Positions 8,202 to 16,434 of a stretch of DNA of 64,000 nucleotides are shown here, piece after piece. How positions within the stretch are numbered: the stretch's first letter is position 1; every line of letters begins with the position of its first letter. Under the pieces are notes generated by a model. The model ran no database searches, was not told the DNA's origin, and was given only the letters and a program-made list of their open reading frames with translations. The position numbers and the translations under genes are program-made. The DNA comes from Cellulomonas taurus (GTDB lineage: Bacteria; Actinomycetota; Actinomycetes; Actinomycetales; Cellulomonadaceae), in the NCBI RefSeq assembly GCF_012931845.1, contig NZ_CP051884.1, forward strand, positions 806,001 to 870,000, written 5' to 3'.

Positions 8202-9842
8202 CTAGATCCGGTTGATCGGCGCGGCGTCCAGTGATTCGTCCTCCAGGTCCAGTTCGCGCAGCACCTGGCGGATCACCACCTCGTCGACGTGCCCGGCGTC
8301 GCGCTCCTCGATCAGCACCGCGCGCTGGGCGGCGACCACGTCCCGGCGCAGGTCCTGCAGGGCTCGGCTGCGGTCGGTGCTGACCTTGGCCAGATCCTCG
8401 TCGCTGGCGATCGTCGGGTCGAGCATCACGACGGTGGCCCGCTCACGGCGGGCGATGCCCTCGGCCAGCCCCCGGGTCAGCACGGTGGCGCGGGCGGCCC
8501 CGAGGGTCGGTTCCCACCGGCGGCGCCGCTCCTCGATCACCTGCTGGGCGGCGCGGCCGGTGGCCATCCGCAGCTGGGCCTCCTGGGCACGGTCCCGGAC
8601 GGCGTCCTCGGACCGCACCCCGAGCAGCCGGATCAGCCAGGGCAGGCTCAGGCCCTGCAGCAGCAGGGTGCCGATCGCGATGCTGTAGGCGACCAGCTGC
8701 AGGGTCGCCCGGTCGGGGAAGTCCGTGGCATCGGCGACGGCGGGGATCGCCGCGGCCGCGGCCAGGGTGACCACCCCGCGCATCCCGGCCCAGGACACCA
8801 CCGCGGACTCCTTCACCGAGAGCGAGTCCGAGGTCTCCCGGTGTGATCCGGGCAGGCGCAGGTTGTCCACCCAGGTGGTGGCGAAGACGTACAGCGGCCG
8901 GACCAGGAGCACGGTGCCGAACACCGCGACGGCCAGTACCAGGGCGGGGCGCAGGCCCTCGTTCGACGCGCGCACGTCGGCGATCAGCCAGGGCAGCTGC
9001 ACCCCGATCAGGGCGAAGGTGAAGGACTCCAGCAGCAGGTCCAGGGTCTCCCAGATCGGGTCCTGCACCAGCCGGGTCGCGTACCCGGCGCGCGGGGCGG
9101 TGTGGCCGAGGTAGAGCCCGGCGGCGACCACCGCCAGGACGCCGGAGCCCCCCAGGTGCTCGGCGCCCCAGTAGCAGGCGAACGGGGTGAGCAGCGCGAC
9201 CGTGGACGACACCACCGAGTCGTCGAAGCGCAGCCGCAGGGCGTGCACCACCCCGCCGATCACCAGGCCGAGCGAGACGCCGACCAGCACCGCCAGCGCG
9301 AAGGTCTCCAGCCCGGCCGACCAGGCCCAGGCGCCGGAGGCGACCCCGGCCAGCGCCACCTTGTACAGGGTGAGCGAGGTGGCGTCGTTGATCAGGCTCT
9401 CGCCGGACAGCACCGTCATCAGCCGACGCGGCAGACCCAGCTTGCGTCCCACCGCCGTCGCGGCCACCGCATCCGGCGGGGCGACCACGGCGCCGAGCAC
9501 CAGGGCGGCGGCGAACGGCAGTTCCGGCACCAGTGCCCAGGCGACGAAGGCGACCGCCACCGCCGACACCACTACCAGGCCGACCCCGAGCCGGACGATC
9601 GAGTTCAGCGACCGCCGCATGTCCTGGTACGACGACGACCGGGCCGCCGAGAACAGCAGCGGCGGCAGGACGAACTCCAGGATCAGCTCGGGGTCGATGT
9701 CGTACTCGGGCACGCCGGGGATCGCCGAGACCACCAGACCGGCAGCGACCAGCACCAGGGGCGCGGGCCACCCCTTGCGACGGCAGATCGCGGTGATCAT
9801 GACGGCCCCGGCGATCAGGGCGAAGATCTGGGCGCGGTCCAT
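8202..9842 (-). CDS. Na+/H+ antiporter, CPA1 family
   Basis: Membrane antiporter of 546 residues that exchanges protons for Na+ (or K+). About 12 hydrophobic helices fill residues 1-410. The CPA1 transport residues are present: Asp124 in the APPDAVAATAV helix and the Asn152-Asp153 pair in GESLINDATSL. A cytoplasmic hydrophilic tail of about 130 residues follows, rich in Arg/Glu (QLRMATGRAAQQVIEERRRR), as in NhaP/YjcE-type bacterial NHEs, and is probably regulatory. A TACAGT -10-like hexamer lies 6 nt before the ATG, so the mRNA is probably leaderless and independent of the upstream GH65 gene. Ion specificity is not readable from sequence. Confidence 0.92.
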   Translation of the reverse strand: MDRAQIFALIAGAVMITAICRRKGWPAPLVLVAAGLVVSAIPGVPEYDIDPELILEFVLPPLLFSAARSSSYQDMRRSLNSIVRLGVGLVVVSAVAVAFVAWALVPELPFAAALVLGAVVAPPDAVAATAVGRKLGLPRRLMTVLSGESLINDATSLTLYKVALAGVASGAWAWSAGLETFALAVLVGVSLGLVIGGVVHALRLRFDDSVVSSTVALLTPFACYWGAEHLGGSGVLAVVAAGLYLGHTAPRAGYATRLVQDPIWETLDLLLESFTFALIGVQLPWLIADVRASNEGLRPALVLAVAVFGTVLLVRPLYVFATTWVDNLRLPGSHRETSDSLSVKESAVVSWAGMRGVVTLAAAAAIPAVADATDFPDRATLQLVAYSIAIGTLLLQGLSLPWLIRLLGVRSEDAVRDRAQEAQLRMATGRAAQQVIEERRRRWEPTLGAARATVLTRGLAEGIARRERATVVMLDPTIASDEDLAKVSTDRSRALQDLRRDVVAAQRAVLIEERDAGHVDEVVIRQVLRELDLEDESLDAAPINRI

Positions 9843-9848
9843 CGGCCG

Positions 9849-9854
9849 ACTGTA
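9849..9854 (-). promoter_or_regulatory. Candidate -10 element (TACAGT) for a leaderless transcript
   Basis: Minus-strand TACAGT ends 6 nt before the antiporter ATG and no Shine-Dalgarno is present. The same hexamer and spacing recur at 14563-14568. Confidence 0.5.
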
Positions 9855-9884
9855 GGCCGACGGGGCTGTGCTCAGGCTGAGGCG

Positions 9885-12392
9885 TCAGCTCCCCGGCGGT
9901 GTGACGGCGATGGCCGGGTGGTCCGGCACGCTGGCGGTGATGACCGTGCCGTCGGCGCGGCGGCTGCCCTCGATGTCCCGCACCGTCGGCGTGCCGATCA
10001 GGCGCGGGGCCGGTGCCAGGGCGATGGTGACCGGCTCGCCGGCGCGGACGGTGACCGGACGGTCCCGCACCACGAGGTTCGCCTGGTCGCCGTCCTCCAC
10101 GGTGAGCCGCAGCTCGGTGTGCCGGACGTCGACCCGCACCCGGGTGCCGCGGATCGTGATCCGGAAGGTCAACCCGTCCCACACCTCGGGCAGTCGCGGG
10201 TCGAGGGAGATGACGCCGCCATGGTCCCGCATGCCGCCGAAGCCGCAGGCCAGTGCGCTCCACACCCCACCCAGAGAGGCGACGTGCACCCCGTCCGAGG
10301 TGTTGTGGTGCAGGTCGGCCAGGTCCACGTAGGCGGCCGAGGTGAAGTACCGCAGCGCGAGCTCCTGGTAGCCGACCTCGGAGGCGATGATCGACTGGAC
10401 GACCGCTGACAGCGTGGAGTCACCGGTGGTCAGCGGGTCGTAGTAGTCGAAGTCGGCCAGCTTCTGCTCCGCGGTGAACTGGTCGCCCTGGAGGAAGAGC
10501 GCCAGCACGACGTCGGCCTGCTTGAGCACTTGGAACCGGTAGATCACCAGCGGGTGGTAGTAGAGCAGCAGCGGGCGCTTGGACGGGTCGGTGTTCGCCA
10601 GGTCCCACAGTTCCTTCTCCAGGAACTGGGCGTCCTGCGGGTGGATGCCGAGCCGGTCGTCGAAGGGGATCGCCATCCGCTCGGCGGCCCGGGCGAACTC
10701 GTCCAGCTCGTCCTGGGTCAGGTGCAGCCGCTCCATCAGCGCCGCGTGCGAGCCCGGGTCGTCCTGGGCCAGCCGGGTCACCGCGTCCACGGCGGCGCGC
10801 AGGTTCGCCCGGGCCATCACGTTGGTGAACAGGTTGTCGTTCACCACGGTGGTGTACTCGTCCGGGCCGGTCACGCCGTGGATGTGGAAGCTGCTGTCAC
10901 CGTTGTGCCCGCGCCAGAAGCCCAGATCGGCCCACATCCGCGCGGTCTCCACCAGGATGTCGACCGCCTCGCGGGCCAGGAAGCCCTCGTCCCCGGTCGC
11001 GGCGACGTACTGCTTGACGGCATGGGCGATGTCCGCGTCGATGTGGTACTGCGCGGTCCCGGCGGCGTAGTAGGCGCTGGCCTCCTCGCCGTTGATCGTC
11101 CGCCACGGGAACAGCGCGCCGTTCTGGTTCAGCTCGGCGGCCCGCTTCCGGGCGTCGTCCAGCATCGTGTACCGGAACCGCAGGGCGTTCCGGGCGATCC
11201 GCGGCGAGGTGTAGGTCAGGAACGGCAGGACGTAGATCTCGGTGTCCCAGAAGTAGTGACCCGAATAGCCGGAACCGGTCAGGCCCTTGGCCGGGATGCC
11301 GTTGCCCTCGGCGCGGGCGGTGGCCTGCGCGATCTGGAACAGGTTCCACCGGACCGCCTGCTGCAGCTCGGGCTGACCGGGCACCTCGACGTCGCTGCGC
11401 GCCCAGAAGTCGTCCAGCCAGCACCGCTGCTCGGCGAACTGCTGCTCGATGCCCTCGGCCTGCACCCGGTCCAGGGTGCGACGGCAGCGGTCGACCAGCT
11501 CCTTCGCCGGGACGCCCCGCGAGGAGTGGTAGGTCACCGCCTTGGTGATGGTGACGGTCTGCCCCTGCTTGGCGTCGATCCGGTAGACGTGCTTGGCCAG
11601 GTCCTCCTCCACCATCGTCCGCTCCTCGAAGGAGTTCTCGGTCTCGATGGTGTGATCGGCGGCCACGGCGAGGGTCATGCCGGAGTCGGCGACCCGGTAG
11701 CCCAGCACGTAGCGACCGTCCTTGGCCCAGTGCAGGCTCGGCACCAGCACCCGGTCGGCGAGCGTCTCGGCCTTGCGCGGGTCGAAGCCCTCACCCATCG
11801 CGGCGGCGCGCACGTGGTACTCGTCCTGGCCGTCCTGCCGGTTGAGCATCTGGCTGGAGACCACGATCGGGGCGTCGGCGTCCAGCAGGGTGACCTCGTA
11901 GGTCATCACCGCCAGGTGCCGTTCGGTGAAGGAGACCATGCGGCGGCTGCGCACCCGGACCGTCTTGCCCGAGGGGGTCTGCCAGATCAGCTCACGCCGC
12001 AGCACCCCGTCCCGGAAGTCCAGGGTGCGCTCGTACTGGTGCAGGTCGGCGACGGTGAGCAGCAGCGGCTCGTCGTCGACGTACAGCCGCAGGACCTTGG
12101 CGTCCGGCACGTTGACGATGGTCTGGCCCACCCGGGCGAAGCCGTAGGCCTCCTCGGCGTGCCGGATCGGCCAGGTCTCGTGGAAGCCGTTGATGAAGGT
12201 GCCGTGGGCGAAGGAGTCGCGGCCCTCCTCGACGTTGCCGCGCATGCCGAGGTACCCGTTGGCCACCGCGAACAGGGTCTCGGTGCGGCCCAGGTCGCCG
12301 GCGTCGTAACGGGTCTCGCGCAGGCCCCAGGCATCCGGCGGGAACCGGTGCCGATCGATGGGGTCGGGGGTGAACAGGGAGGAGGGGTTCAC
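9885..12392 (-). CDS. GH65 disaccharide phosphorylase (maltose/trehalose/kojibiose type)
   Basis: Cytoplasmic inverting phosphorylase that splits an alpha-glucobiose with phosphate to give beta-D-glucose 1-phosphate and glucose. The 835-residue protein has the GH65 N-terminal beta-sandwich (NGYLGMRGN, residues 45-53), the (alpha/alpha)6 barrel with WDTEIYVLPFLTYTSP from residue 382, and the catalytic acid Glu512 in GVTGPDEYTTVVNDN. The HHNTSDGVHVASLGG segment near the C-terminal end of the barrel is also conserved. The preferred disaccharide cannot be told. The start is GTG at 12392, overlapping the stop of the beta-phosphoglucomutase gene by 4 nt; an open extension to 12854 is a shadow of that gene. 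The coupled mutase supports beta-glucose-1-phosphate as the product. Confidence 0.93.
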   Translation of the reverse strand: MNPSSLFTPDPIDRHRFPPDAWGLRETRYDAGDLGRTETLFAVANGYLGMRGNVEEGRDSFAHGTFINGFHETWPIRHAEEAYGFARVGQTIVNVPDAKVLRLYVDDEPLLLTVADLHQYERTLDFRDGVLRRELIWQTPSGKTVRVRSRRMVSFTERHLAVMTYEVTLLDADAPIVVSSQMLNRQDGQDEYHVRAAAMGEGFDPRKAETLADRVLVPSLHWAKDGRYVLGYRVADSGMTLAVAADHTIETENSFEERTMVEEDLAKHVYRIDAKQGQTVTITKAVTYHSSRGVPAKELVDRCRRTLDRVQAEGIEQQFAEQRCWLDDFWARSDVEVPGQPELQQAVRWNLFQIAQATARAEGNGIPAKGLTGSGYSGHYFWDTEIYVLPFLTYTSPRIARNALRFRYTMLDDARKRAAELNQNGALFPWRTINGEEASAYYAAGTAQYHIDADIAHAVKQYVAATGDEGFLAREAVDILVETARMWADLGFWRGHNGDSSFHIHGVTGPDEYTTVVNDNLFTNVMARANLRAAVDAVTRLAQDDPGSHAALMERLHLTQDELDEFARAAERMAIPFDDRLGIHPQDAQFLEKELWDLANTDPSKRPLLLYYHPLVIYRFQVLKQADVVLALFLQGDQFTAEQKLADFDYYDPLTTGDSTLSAVVQSIIASEVGYQELALRYFTSAAYVDLADLHHNTSDGVHVASLGGVWSALACGFGGMRDHGGVISLDPRLPEVWDGLTFRITIRGTRVRVDVRHTELRLTVEDGDQANLVVRDRPVTVRAGEPVTIALAPAPRLIGTPTVRDIEGSRRADGTVITASVPDHPAIAVTPPGS

Positions 12393-13141
12393 AGGGAGGT
12401 GCTTCCTTCGAGCAGTTCGGCCAGGTCGTCGACCACCAGGTCGGCGCCGTGTGCGATCAGGGTCTCGGCCCCGGCGCCCCGGTCCACTCCGACCACCAGG
12501 CCGAAGTCGCCGGCCCGGCCGGAGGCGACCCCGGACTCCGCGTCCTCGACCACGACGGCCTGGGCGGCCGGCACGCCGAGCTGGGCGGCGGCATCCAGGT
12601 AGGTGTCGGGGGCGGGCTTGCCGGGCAGGTGCCGTGCGGCGGCGACCAGGCCGTCGACCACCACCGGGAACCGGTCGGTCAGACCGGCGGCTGCCAGCAC
12701 CGGCACCGCGTTGCGGGAGGAGGACACCACGGCGACCCGTCGGCCGTCGGCGATCAGCGCGTCCACCAGGGCGACCGAGCCCGGGTACGGGGTCACGCCC
12801 TCGGTGCGCAGCACCTCGGTGAACACCGCGTTCTTCCGGTTGCCCAGACCGCACACGGTCTCCGCCTCCGGAGCGTCGGTCGGGTCGCCCCAGGGCAGGT
12901 CGATGCCTCGGCTGGTCAGCAGGCTGCGCACCCCGTCGTACCGGGGCTTGCCGTCGATGAACGCGAAGTAGTCGGCGTCGGAGTAGGGGGCGACGCCGTG
13001 CTGGTCGAGCACCGGGGTGAACAACCGGGCCCAGGCATGCATGTGCACGACGGCGGTCGGGGTCAGCACACCGTCCAGGTCGAACAGGACGGCGGTCATG
13101 CCGTCGAGGGTGCTGCTCGGGCGCGCGGTGGTAGGGGACAC
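12389..13141 (-). CDS. Beta-phosphoglucomutase (HAD superfamily)
   Basis: Converts beta-D-glucose 1-phosphate, the product of the adjacent GH65 phosphorylase, into glucose 6-phosphate for glycolysis. The 250-residue HAD protein carries motif I FDLDGVLTP (nucleophile and acid/base Asp), motif II VVSSSRN, motif III lysine in GKPAPDTYLDAA and motif IV VVEDAESGV, with a helical cap between motifs I and II. The GTG at 13141 has GGAG 4 nt upstream and is preferred over an internal ATG at 13099. It is the first gene of the two-gene operon. A TTGACA hexamer at 13226-13231 on the minus strand could be its -35, but I see no convincing -10. Confidence 0.92.
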   Translation of the reverse strand: MSPTTARPSSTLDGMTAVLFDLDGVLTPTAVVHMHAWARLFTPVLDQHGVAPYSDADYFAFIDGKPRYDGVRSLLTSRGIDLPWGDPTDAPEAETVCGLGNRKNAVFTEVLRTEGVTPYPGSVALVDALIADGRRVAVVSSSRNAVPVLAAAGLTDRFPVVVDGLVAAARHLPGKPAPDTYLDAAAQLGVPAAQAVVVEDAESGVASGRAGDFGLVVGVDRGAGAETLIAHGADLVVDDLAELLEGSTSL

Positions 13142-13253
13142 GATGCTCCAGGGCGGGTCACGGGCAGGGGGGCGAGAGCACCGGTCGAGCCGGTGGTATC
13201 ACCAGTCTGGCGGCTGCGTCGGCGCTGTCAACGTGGCGAAACGCTCACCGGAC

Positions 13254-13259
13254 TAGGGT
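13254..13259 (+). promoter_or_regulatory. Candidate -10 element (TAGGGT) for a leaderless transcript
   Basis: TAGGGT ends 7 nt before the ATG at 13267, in the region between the two divergent sugar transcription units. The AGGG core could also serve as a Shine-Dalgarno for this ATG, so leaderless expression is not the only reading. Confidence 0.4.
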
Positions 13260-13266
13260 GAACGCC

Positions 13267-14496
13267 ATGACGTGGCTGACGGCGCCCGCGCATCATCGCT
13301 GGCTGGAGTCCGAGACCGACCGGTTGCTCGCCTTCGGGCGTGGGGCCGCCGACCCCGCCGGAGGTTTCACCCGGCTCGACGACGACGGGTCGCCGCAGGG
13401 CGGTCCGGCCGAGCTGTGGATCACCTGTCGGATGACCCATGTGTATGCCCTCGGCACCCTGCTCGGTCGGCCCGGCTGCGCGCCGCTGGTCGACCACGGG
13501 CTGGCAGCGCTCACCGGACTGTTCCGGGACGCCGAGCACGGCGGCTGGTTCACCGAGGCGGGGCCGGACGGGCCGACGGACGACGCCAAGGGCGCGTACC
13601 CGCACGCCTTCGTGGTGCTGGCATCGGCCTCGGCGACCGCGGCCGGGCGGCCCGGTGCGGCGGAGCTGCTGCGCGAGGCGCTCACCGTCTCCGAGCAGCG
13701 GTTCTGGGACGAGGAGGCCGGGATGGTCGTCGAGTCCTGGGACCGGTCGTTCAGCACCCTCGACCCCTACCGCGGGGTGAACGCCACCATGCACACCGTG
13801 GAGGCGTACCTGGCGGCCGCCGACGTGACCGGCGAGCGGATCTGGCTGGACCGGGCCGTCCGGATGATCACCCGGGTGGTGCACGACTTCGCGCGCGGGA
13901 ACTCCTGGCGGATCCCCGAGCACTTCGACACCGACTGGAACGCCGACCTGGAGTACAACGCCGACACCCCGGCACACCCGTTCCGGCCCTACGGCGCCAC
14001 CATCGGGCACTGGCTGGAGTGGGCCCGGCTCACCCTGCACGCCCGCGCGGCGATCACCGCTGCCGGGGTGGTCGCGCCGGCCTGGATGCTGGACGACGCG
14101 ATCGCGCTGTTCGACGCCGCCGTGCGCGAGGGCTGGGACGTCGACGGCGCGCCGGGCTTCGTGTACACCGTGGACTGGTCCGGGCAGCCGGTGGTGCGCG
14201 AGCGGATGCACTGGGTGGTCGCTGAGGGGATCGCCGCTGCGGCCGCGCTGCACGCCGCCACCGGGGACGCGCGCTTCGAGCGGTGGTACGCCACCTGGTG
14301 GGACTACGCGGAGGAGTTCCTGATCGACCGGGTCGGCGGGTCCTGGTGGCACGAGCTGGGCACCGACAACCGGGTGTCCCGGACCGTATGGGCGGGCAAG
14401 GCGGACCTGTACCACGCGGTGCAGGCGACGCTGATCCCGCGGCTGCCGCTGACGCCGGTGCTGGCGCCGGCGCTGGAGCGGGGGTTGCTGGACTGA
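13267..14496 (+). CDS. AGE family epimerase/isomerase (N-acylglucosamine 2-epimerase superfamily)
   Basis: A 409-residue (alpha/alpha)6-barrel sugar isomerase related to N-acylglucosamine 2-epimerase, mannose isomerase and YihS. Family signatures are RMTHVYALG near residue 59, GWFTEAGPDGP, the DDAKGAYPHAFVVLASA helix and the His residues in NATMHTVEAYLA and GATIGHWLEW that line the active site. It probably interconverts aldose and ketose hexoses such as mannose and fructose, or cellobiose-type disaccharides; the exact substrate is uncertain. ATG 13267 is preferred over GTG 13258, which would overlap the likely -10. It is divergent from the GH65/mutase operon, suggesting joint use of plant- or starch-derived sugars. 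Confidence 0.85.
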   Translation: MTWLTAPAHHRWLESETDRLLAFGRGAADPAGGFTRLDDDGSPQGGPAELWITCRMTHVYALGTLLGRPGCAPLVDHGLAALTGLFRDAEHGGWFTEAGPDGPTDDAKGAYPHAFVVLASASATAAGRPGAAELLREALTVSEQRFWDEEAGMVVESWDRSFSTLDPYRGVNATMHTVEAYLAAADVTGERIWLDRAVRMITRVVHDFARGNSWRIPEHFDTDWNADLEYNADTPAHPFRPYGATIGHWLEWARLTLHARAAITAAGVVAPAWMLDDAIALFDAAVREGWDVDGAPGFVYTVDWSGQPVVRERMHWVVAEGIAAAAALHAATGDARFERWYATWWDYAEEFLIDRVGGSWWHELGTDNRVSRTVWAGKADLYHAVQATLIPRLPLTPVLAPALERGLLD

Positions 14497-14562
14497 CGGG
14501 CGCGCCCGGGCGATCCCGGGTGAACGACAGTCGGTCGGTGCGCCGGTCCCGGGCGACGGCCC

Positions 14563-14568
14563 TACAGT
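14563..14568 (+). promoter_or_regulatory. Candidate -10 element (TACAGT) for a leaderless transcript
   Basis: TACAGT ends 6 nt before the GTG at 14575, with no other start signal visible. Confidence 0.45.
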
Positions 14569-14574
14569 CGGCGG

Positions 14575-15750
14575 GTGCTGAGTGTGTTGCGTCGGGTGCC
14601 CTGGTGGGCGGTGGCCGTGGTCGTGGCGGCCGGGTTGCTGGTCAGTGGGCTGCTGCCGGGGTCGGACGCGGAGGCGCTCGCGGGGCGGGTGCTGCCGGTG
14701 CTGGGCTTCGTGGCGGCGCTGACGATCGTCGCCGAGTGCTGCGCGGTGGCGGGGCTGTTCGATGCGGCGACCGACGGTGCGGCGCGGTTGGCCCGGGGGC
14801 GACGCTGGGCGCTGTGGGCGCTGCTGGTGCTGGTGGCGGTCGCCTCGACGGTGGTGTTGTCGTTGGACACGACGGCGGTGCTGCTGACCCCGTTGGCGAT
14901 CCGGGCCGGGCGCCGGGTGGGCGGTGGCGACGAGCGGACGGCGGTGTTCTACGCCCTGACCGTGGTGGCGCTGGCGAACACGGCGTCGCTGCTGCTGCCG
15001 GTGTCGAACCTGACCAATCTGCTGGCCGATCACCGGTTCGCGGCGGCGGGGGTGAGCTACCTCGGGGTGATGTGGCTGCCGGCGCTGGTGGTGGTCGCGG
15101 TGACCGTGGTGGTGTTGGCGGTCCGGGGCCGGGACCGGTTGCGCGGCGGGTTCGAGGCCGGGGAGCGGTACGTGCCGCCGGACCGGGTGCTGCTGGGTGT
15201 GACGGCGGCGGTGGTCGGCGTGATGGCGGTCGGCTTCGTCGCCGGGCTGCCGGTGTGGGCGGTGGCCGGGATCGCGGCGGTGGCGCTGCTGGTGGTGGGT
15301 GCCTGGCGGCGCGGCGGGCTGCCGACCCCGGTCGGACAGCTGGTGCCGTGGCGGATGCTGCTGGTGGTCGGCGGGCTGTTCGTCGCGGTGGAGACGGCGC
15401 AGGTGCGCGGGCTGGGTGACTGGGTGGCGGGGCTGGCGCCGGACGGGACCGGCACCGGGCCGCTGCTGGTGCTGGCGGGGCTGGCGACCGGGGCGGCGAA
15501 CCTGCTGAACAACCTGCCGGGCTACCTGGTGGTGGAACCGGCGGCGGGCGGCGATCCGACCCGGTTGGCGGCGGTGCTGATCGGGGTGGGGGCCGGGCCG
15601 TTGCTCACCCCGTGGGCGTCGCTGGCGACGGTGCTGTGGTGGCAGCGGTGCCGTCGGATGCTGACCCATGTGCCGGTGCGCGGGCTGCTGGTGCAAGGGC
15701 TGTGGCTGGCGCCGCTGTGCGTGCTGGCCGGGGTGCTGGTGCTCGGCTGA
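14575..15750 (+). CDS. ArsB/SLC13-type inner-membrane anion transporter
   Basis: A polytopic membrane protein of 391 residues with about 10-11 hydrophobic helices. The ion transporter superfamily layout is recognisable as two repeats, each with a polar re-entrant loop: SLDTTAVLLTPLA followed by ANTASLLLPVSNLTNLL in the first half, and ATGAANLLNNLPGYLVVEP in the second. These resemble the ArsB/NhaD/SLC13 family. Plausible substrates are arsenite, dicarboxylates or other small anions; no arsR or arsC is adjacent, so an arsenic role is not supported by context. The gene is monocistronic and stops 3 bp from the convergent XRE-cupin gene. Confidence 0.78.
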   Translation: MLSVLRRVPWWAVAVVVAAGLLVSGLLPGSDAEALAGRVLPVLGFVAALTIVAECCAVAGLFDAATDGAARLARGRRWALWALLVLVAVASTVVLSLDTTAVLLTPLAIRAGRRVGGGDERTAVFYALTVVALANTASLLLPVSNLTNLLADHRFAAAGVSYLGVMWLPALVVVAVTVVVLAVRGRDRLRGGFEAGERYVPPDRVLLGVTAAVVGVMAVGFVAGLPVWAVAGIAAVALLVVGAWRRGGLPTPVGQLVPWRMLLVVGGLFVAVETAQVRGLGDWVAGLAPDGTGTGPLLVLAGLATGAANLLNNLPGYLVVEPAAGGDPTRLAAVLIGVGAGPLLTPWASLATVLWWQRCRRMLTHVPVRGLLVQGLWLAPLCVLAGVLVLG

Positions 15751-15753
15751 GCC

Positions 15754-16347
15754 CTAGGCGCTCGGCTTCTTGGGTCGGGCGCGGACGTGCATCCGCTCGC
15801 CCTGCGGGCCGAACAGGGCGAGGGTCTCGGTCGGGGTGGTGAGCGCGTTGTCGATCAGGTGCGGAGTGCGGGTGTCGAATTCGGCGACCTCACCGGGGCC
15901 GAGCGTGATGTCGTGGTCGCCGAGCCGCAGCCGGATCGCGCCGGAGAGCACGTAGAGCCATTCATACCCCTCGTGCACCCGCAGCTCCCGCGGCGGTGCG
16001 GCCGGGTCGGCGCCGGGCATGATCATCTTGTACGCCTGCACCCCGCCCGGGCGGCGGGTGAGCGGCAGGAACGTGACGCCGTGCCGCACGGTGGGGCGTG
16101 GATGGACCCGCGGGTCGCCGGTGTCGGCGTCGGGCACCAGGTCGTCGAGCGGGACCTGGTGGGCGCGGGCCAGGGGAAGCAGCAGCTCCAGGGTGGGTCG
16201 GCGCTGCCCCGACTCCAGCCGGGACAGCGTGCTGACCGAGATGCCGGTGGTCGCGGACAGGTCGGCCAGGGTCGCGCCCGCGCTCTGCCGGAGGGCGCGC
16301 AGCCGGGGGCCGACCCCGTCCAGGATCGGGGTGTCGTCGTCGGTCAC
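15754..16347 (-). CDS. XRE-family transcriptional regulator with C-terminal cupin
   Basis: A 197-residue regulator. Residues ~12-66 form an XRE helix-turn-helix (LRALRQSAGATLADLSATTGISVSTLSRLE). Residues ~115-190 form a cupin barrel (HEGYEWLYVLSGAIRLRLGD and PGEVAEFDTRTPHLIDN) that would bind a small effector. This architecture is known from SutR/PuuR-like regulators. The start is GTG at 16347; a longer frame upstream begins only with TTG. A CAAACT hexamer 6 nt before the GTG and a TTGACA 19 nt further up make a possible leaderless promoter. Two inverted repeats overlap this promoter, between this gene and the divergent oxidoreductase gene, so it probably regulates itself and that gene. Confidence 0.9.
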   Translation of the reverse strand: MTDDDTPILDGVGPRLRALRQSAGATLADLSATTGISVSTLSRLESGQRRPTLELLLPLARAHQVPLDDLVPDADTGDPRVHPRPTVRHGVTFLPLTRRPGGVQAYKMIMPGADPAAPPRELRVHEGYEWLYVLSGAIRLRLGDHDITLGPGEVAEFDTRTPHLIDNALTTPTETLALFGPQGERMHVRARPKKPSA

Positions 16348-16356
16348 CCGCCCAGT

Positions 16357-16384
16357 TTGCCGAACCGGCAACAGATGTTGTCAA
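16357..16384. promoter_or_regulatory. Promoter/operator between XRE-cupin gene and oxidoreductase gene
   Basis: A perfect inverted repeat TTGCCG-AAC-CGGCAA spans 16357-16371. It abuts a second one, CAACA-GA-TGTTG, at 16369-16380. A minus-strand TTGACA (-35) lies at 16379-16384 and a weak -10 (CAAACT) at 16354-16359, so the repeats cover the core promoter of the regulator gene. This is a good candidate operator. Confidence 0.6.
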
Positions 16385-16434
16385 GCGGACGCTTCGGGCG
16401 GGACGCTCCAGGTCCACGACGAACGGAGCGAGAG

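Noticed and set aside
15787-16434. N-terminal extension of the oxidoreductase-methyltransferase frame
   Set aside because: It runs antisense over the XRE-cupin gene and its promoter; the flavoprotein motif starts at ATG 16435 with a good Shine-Dalgarno.
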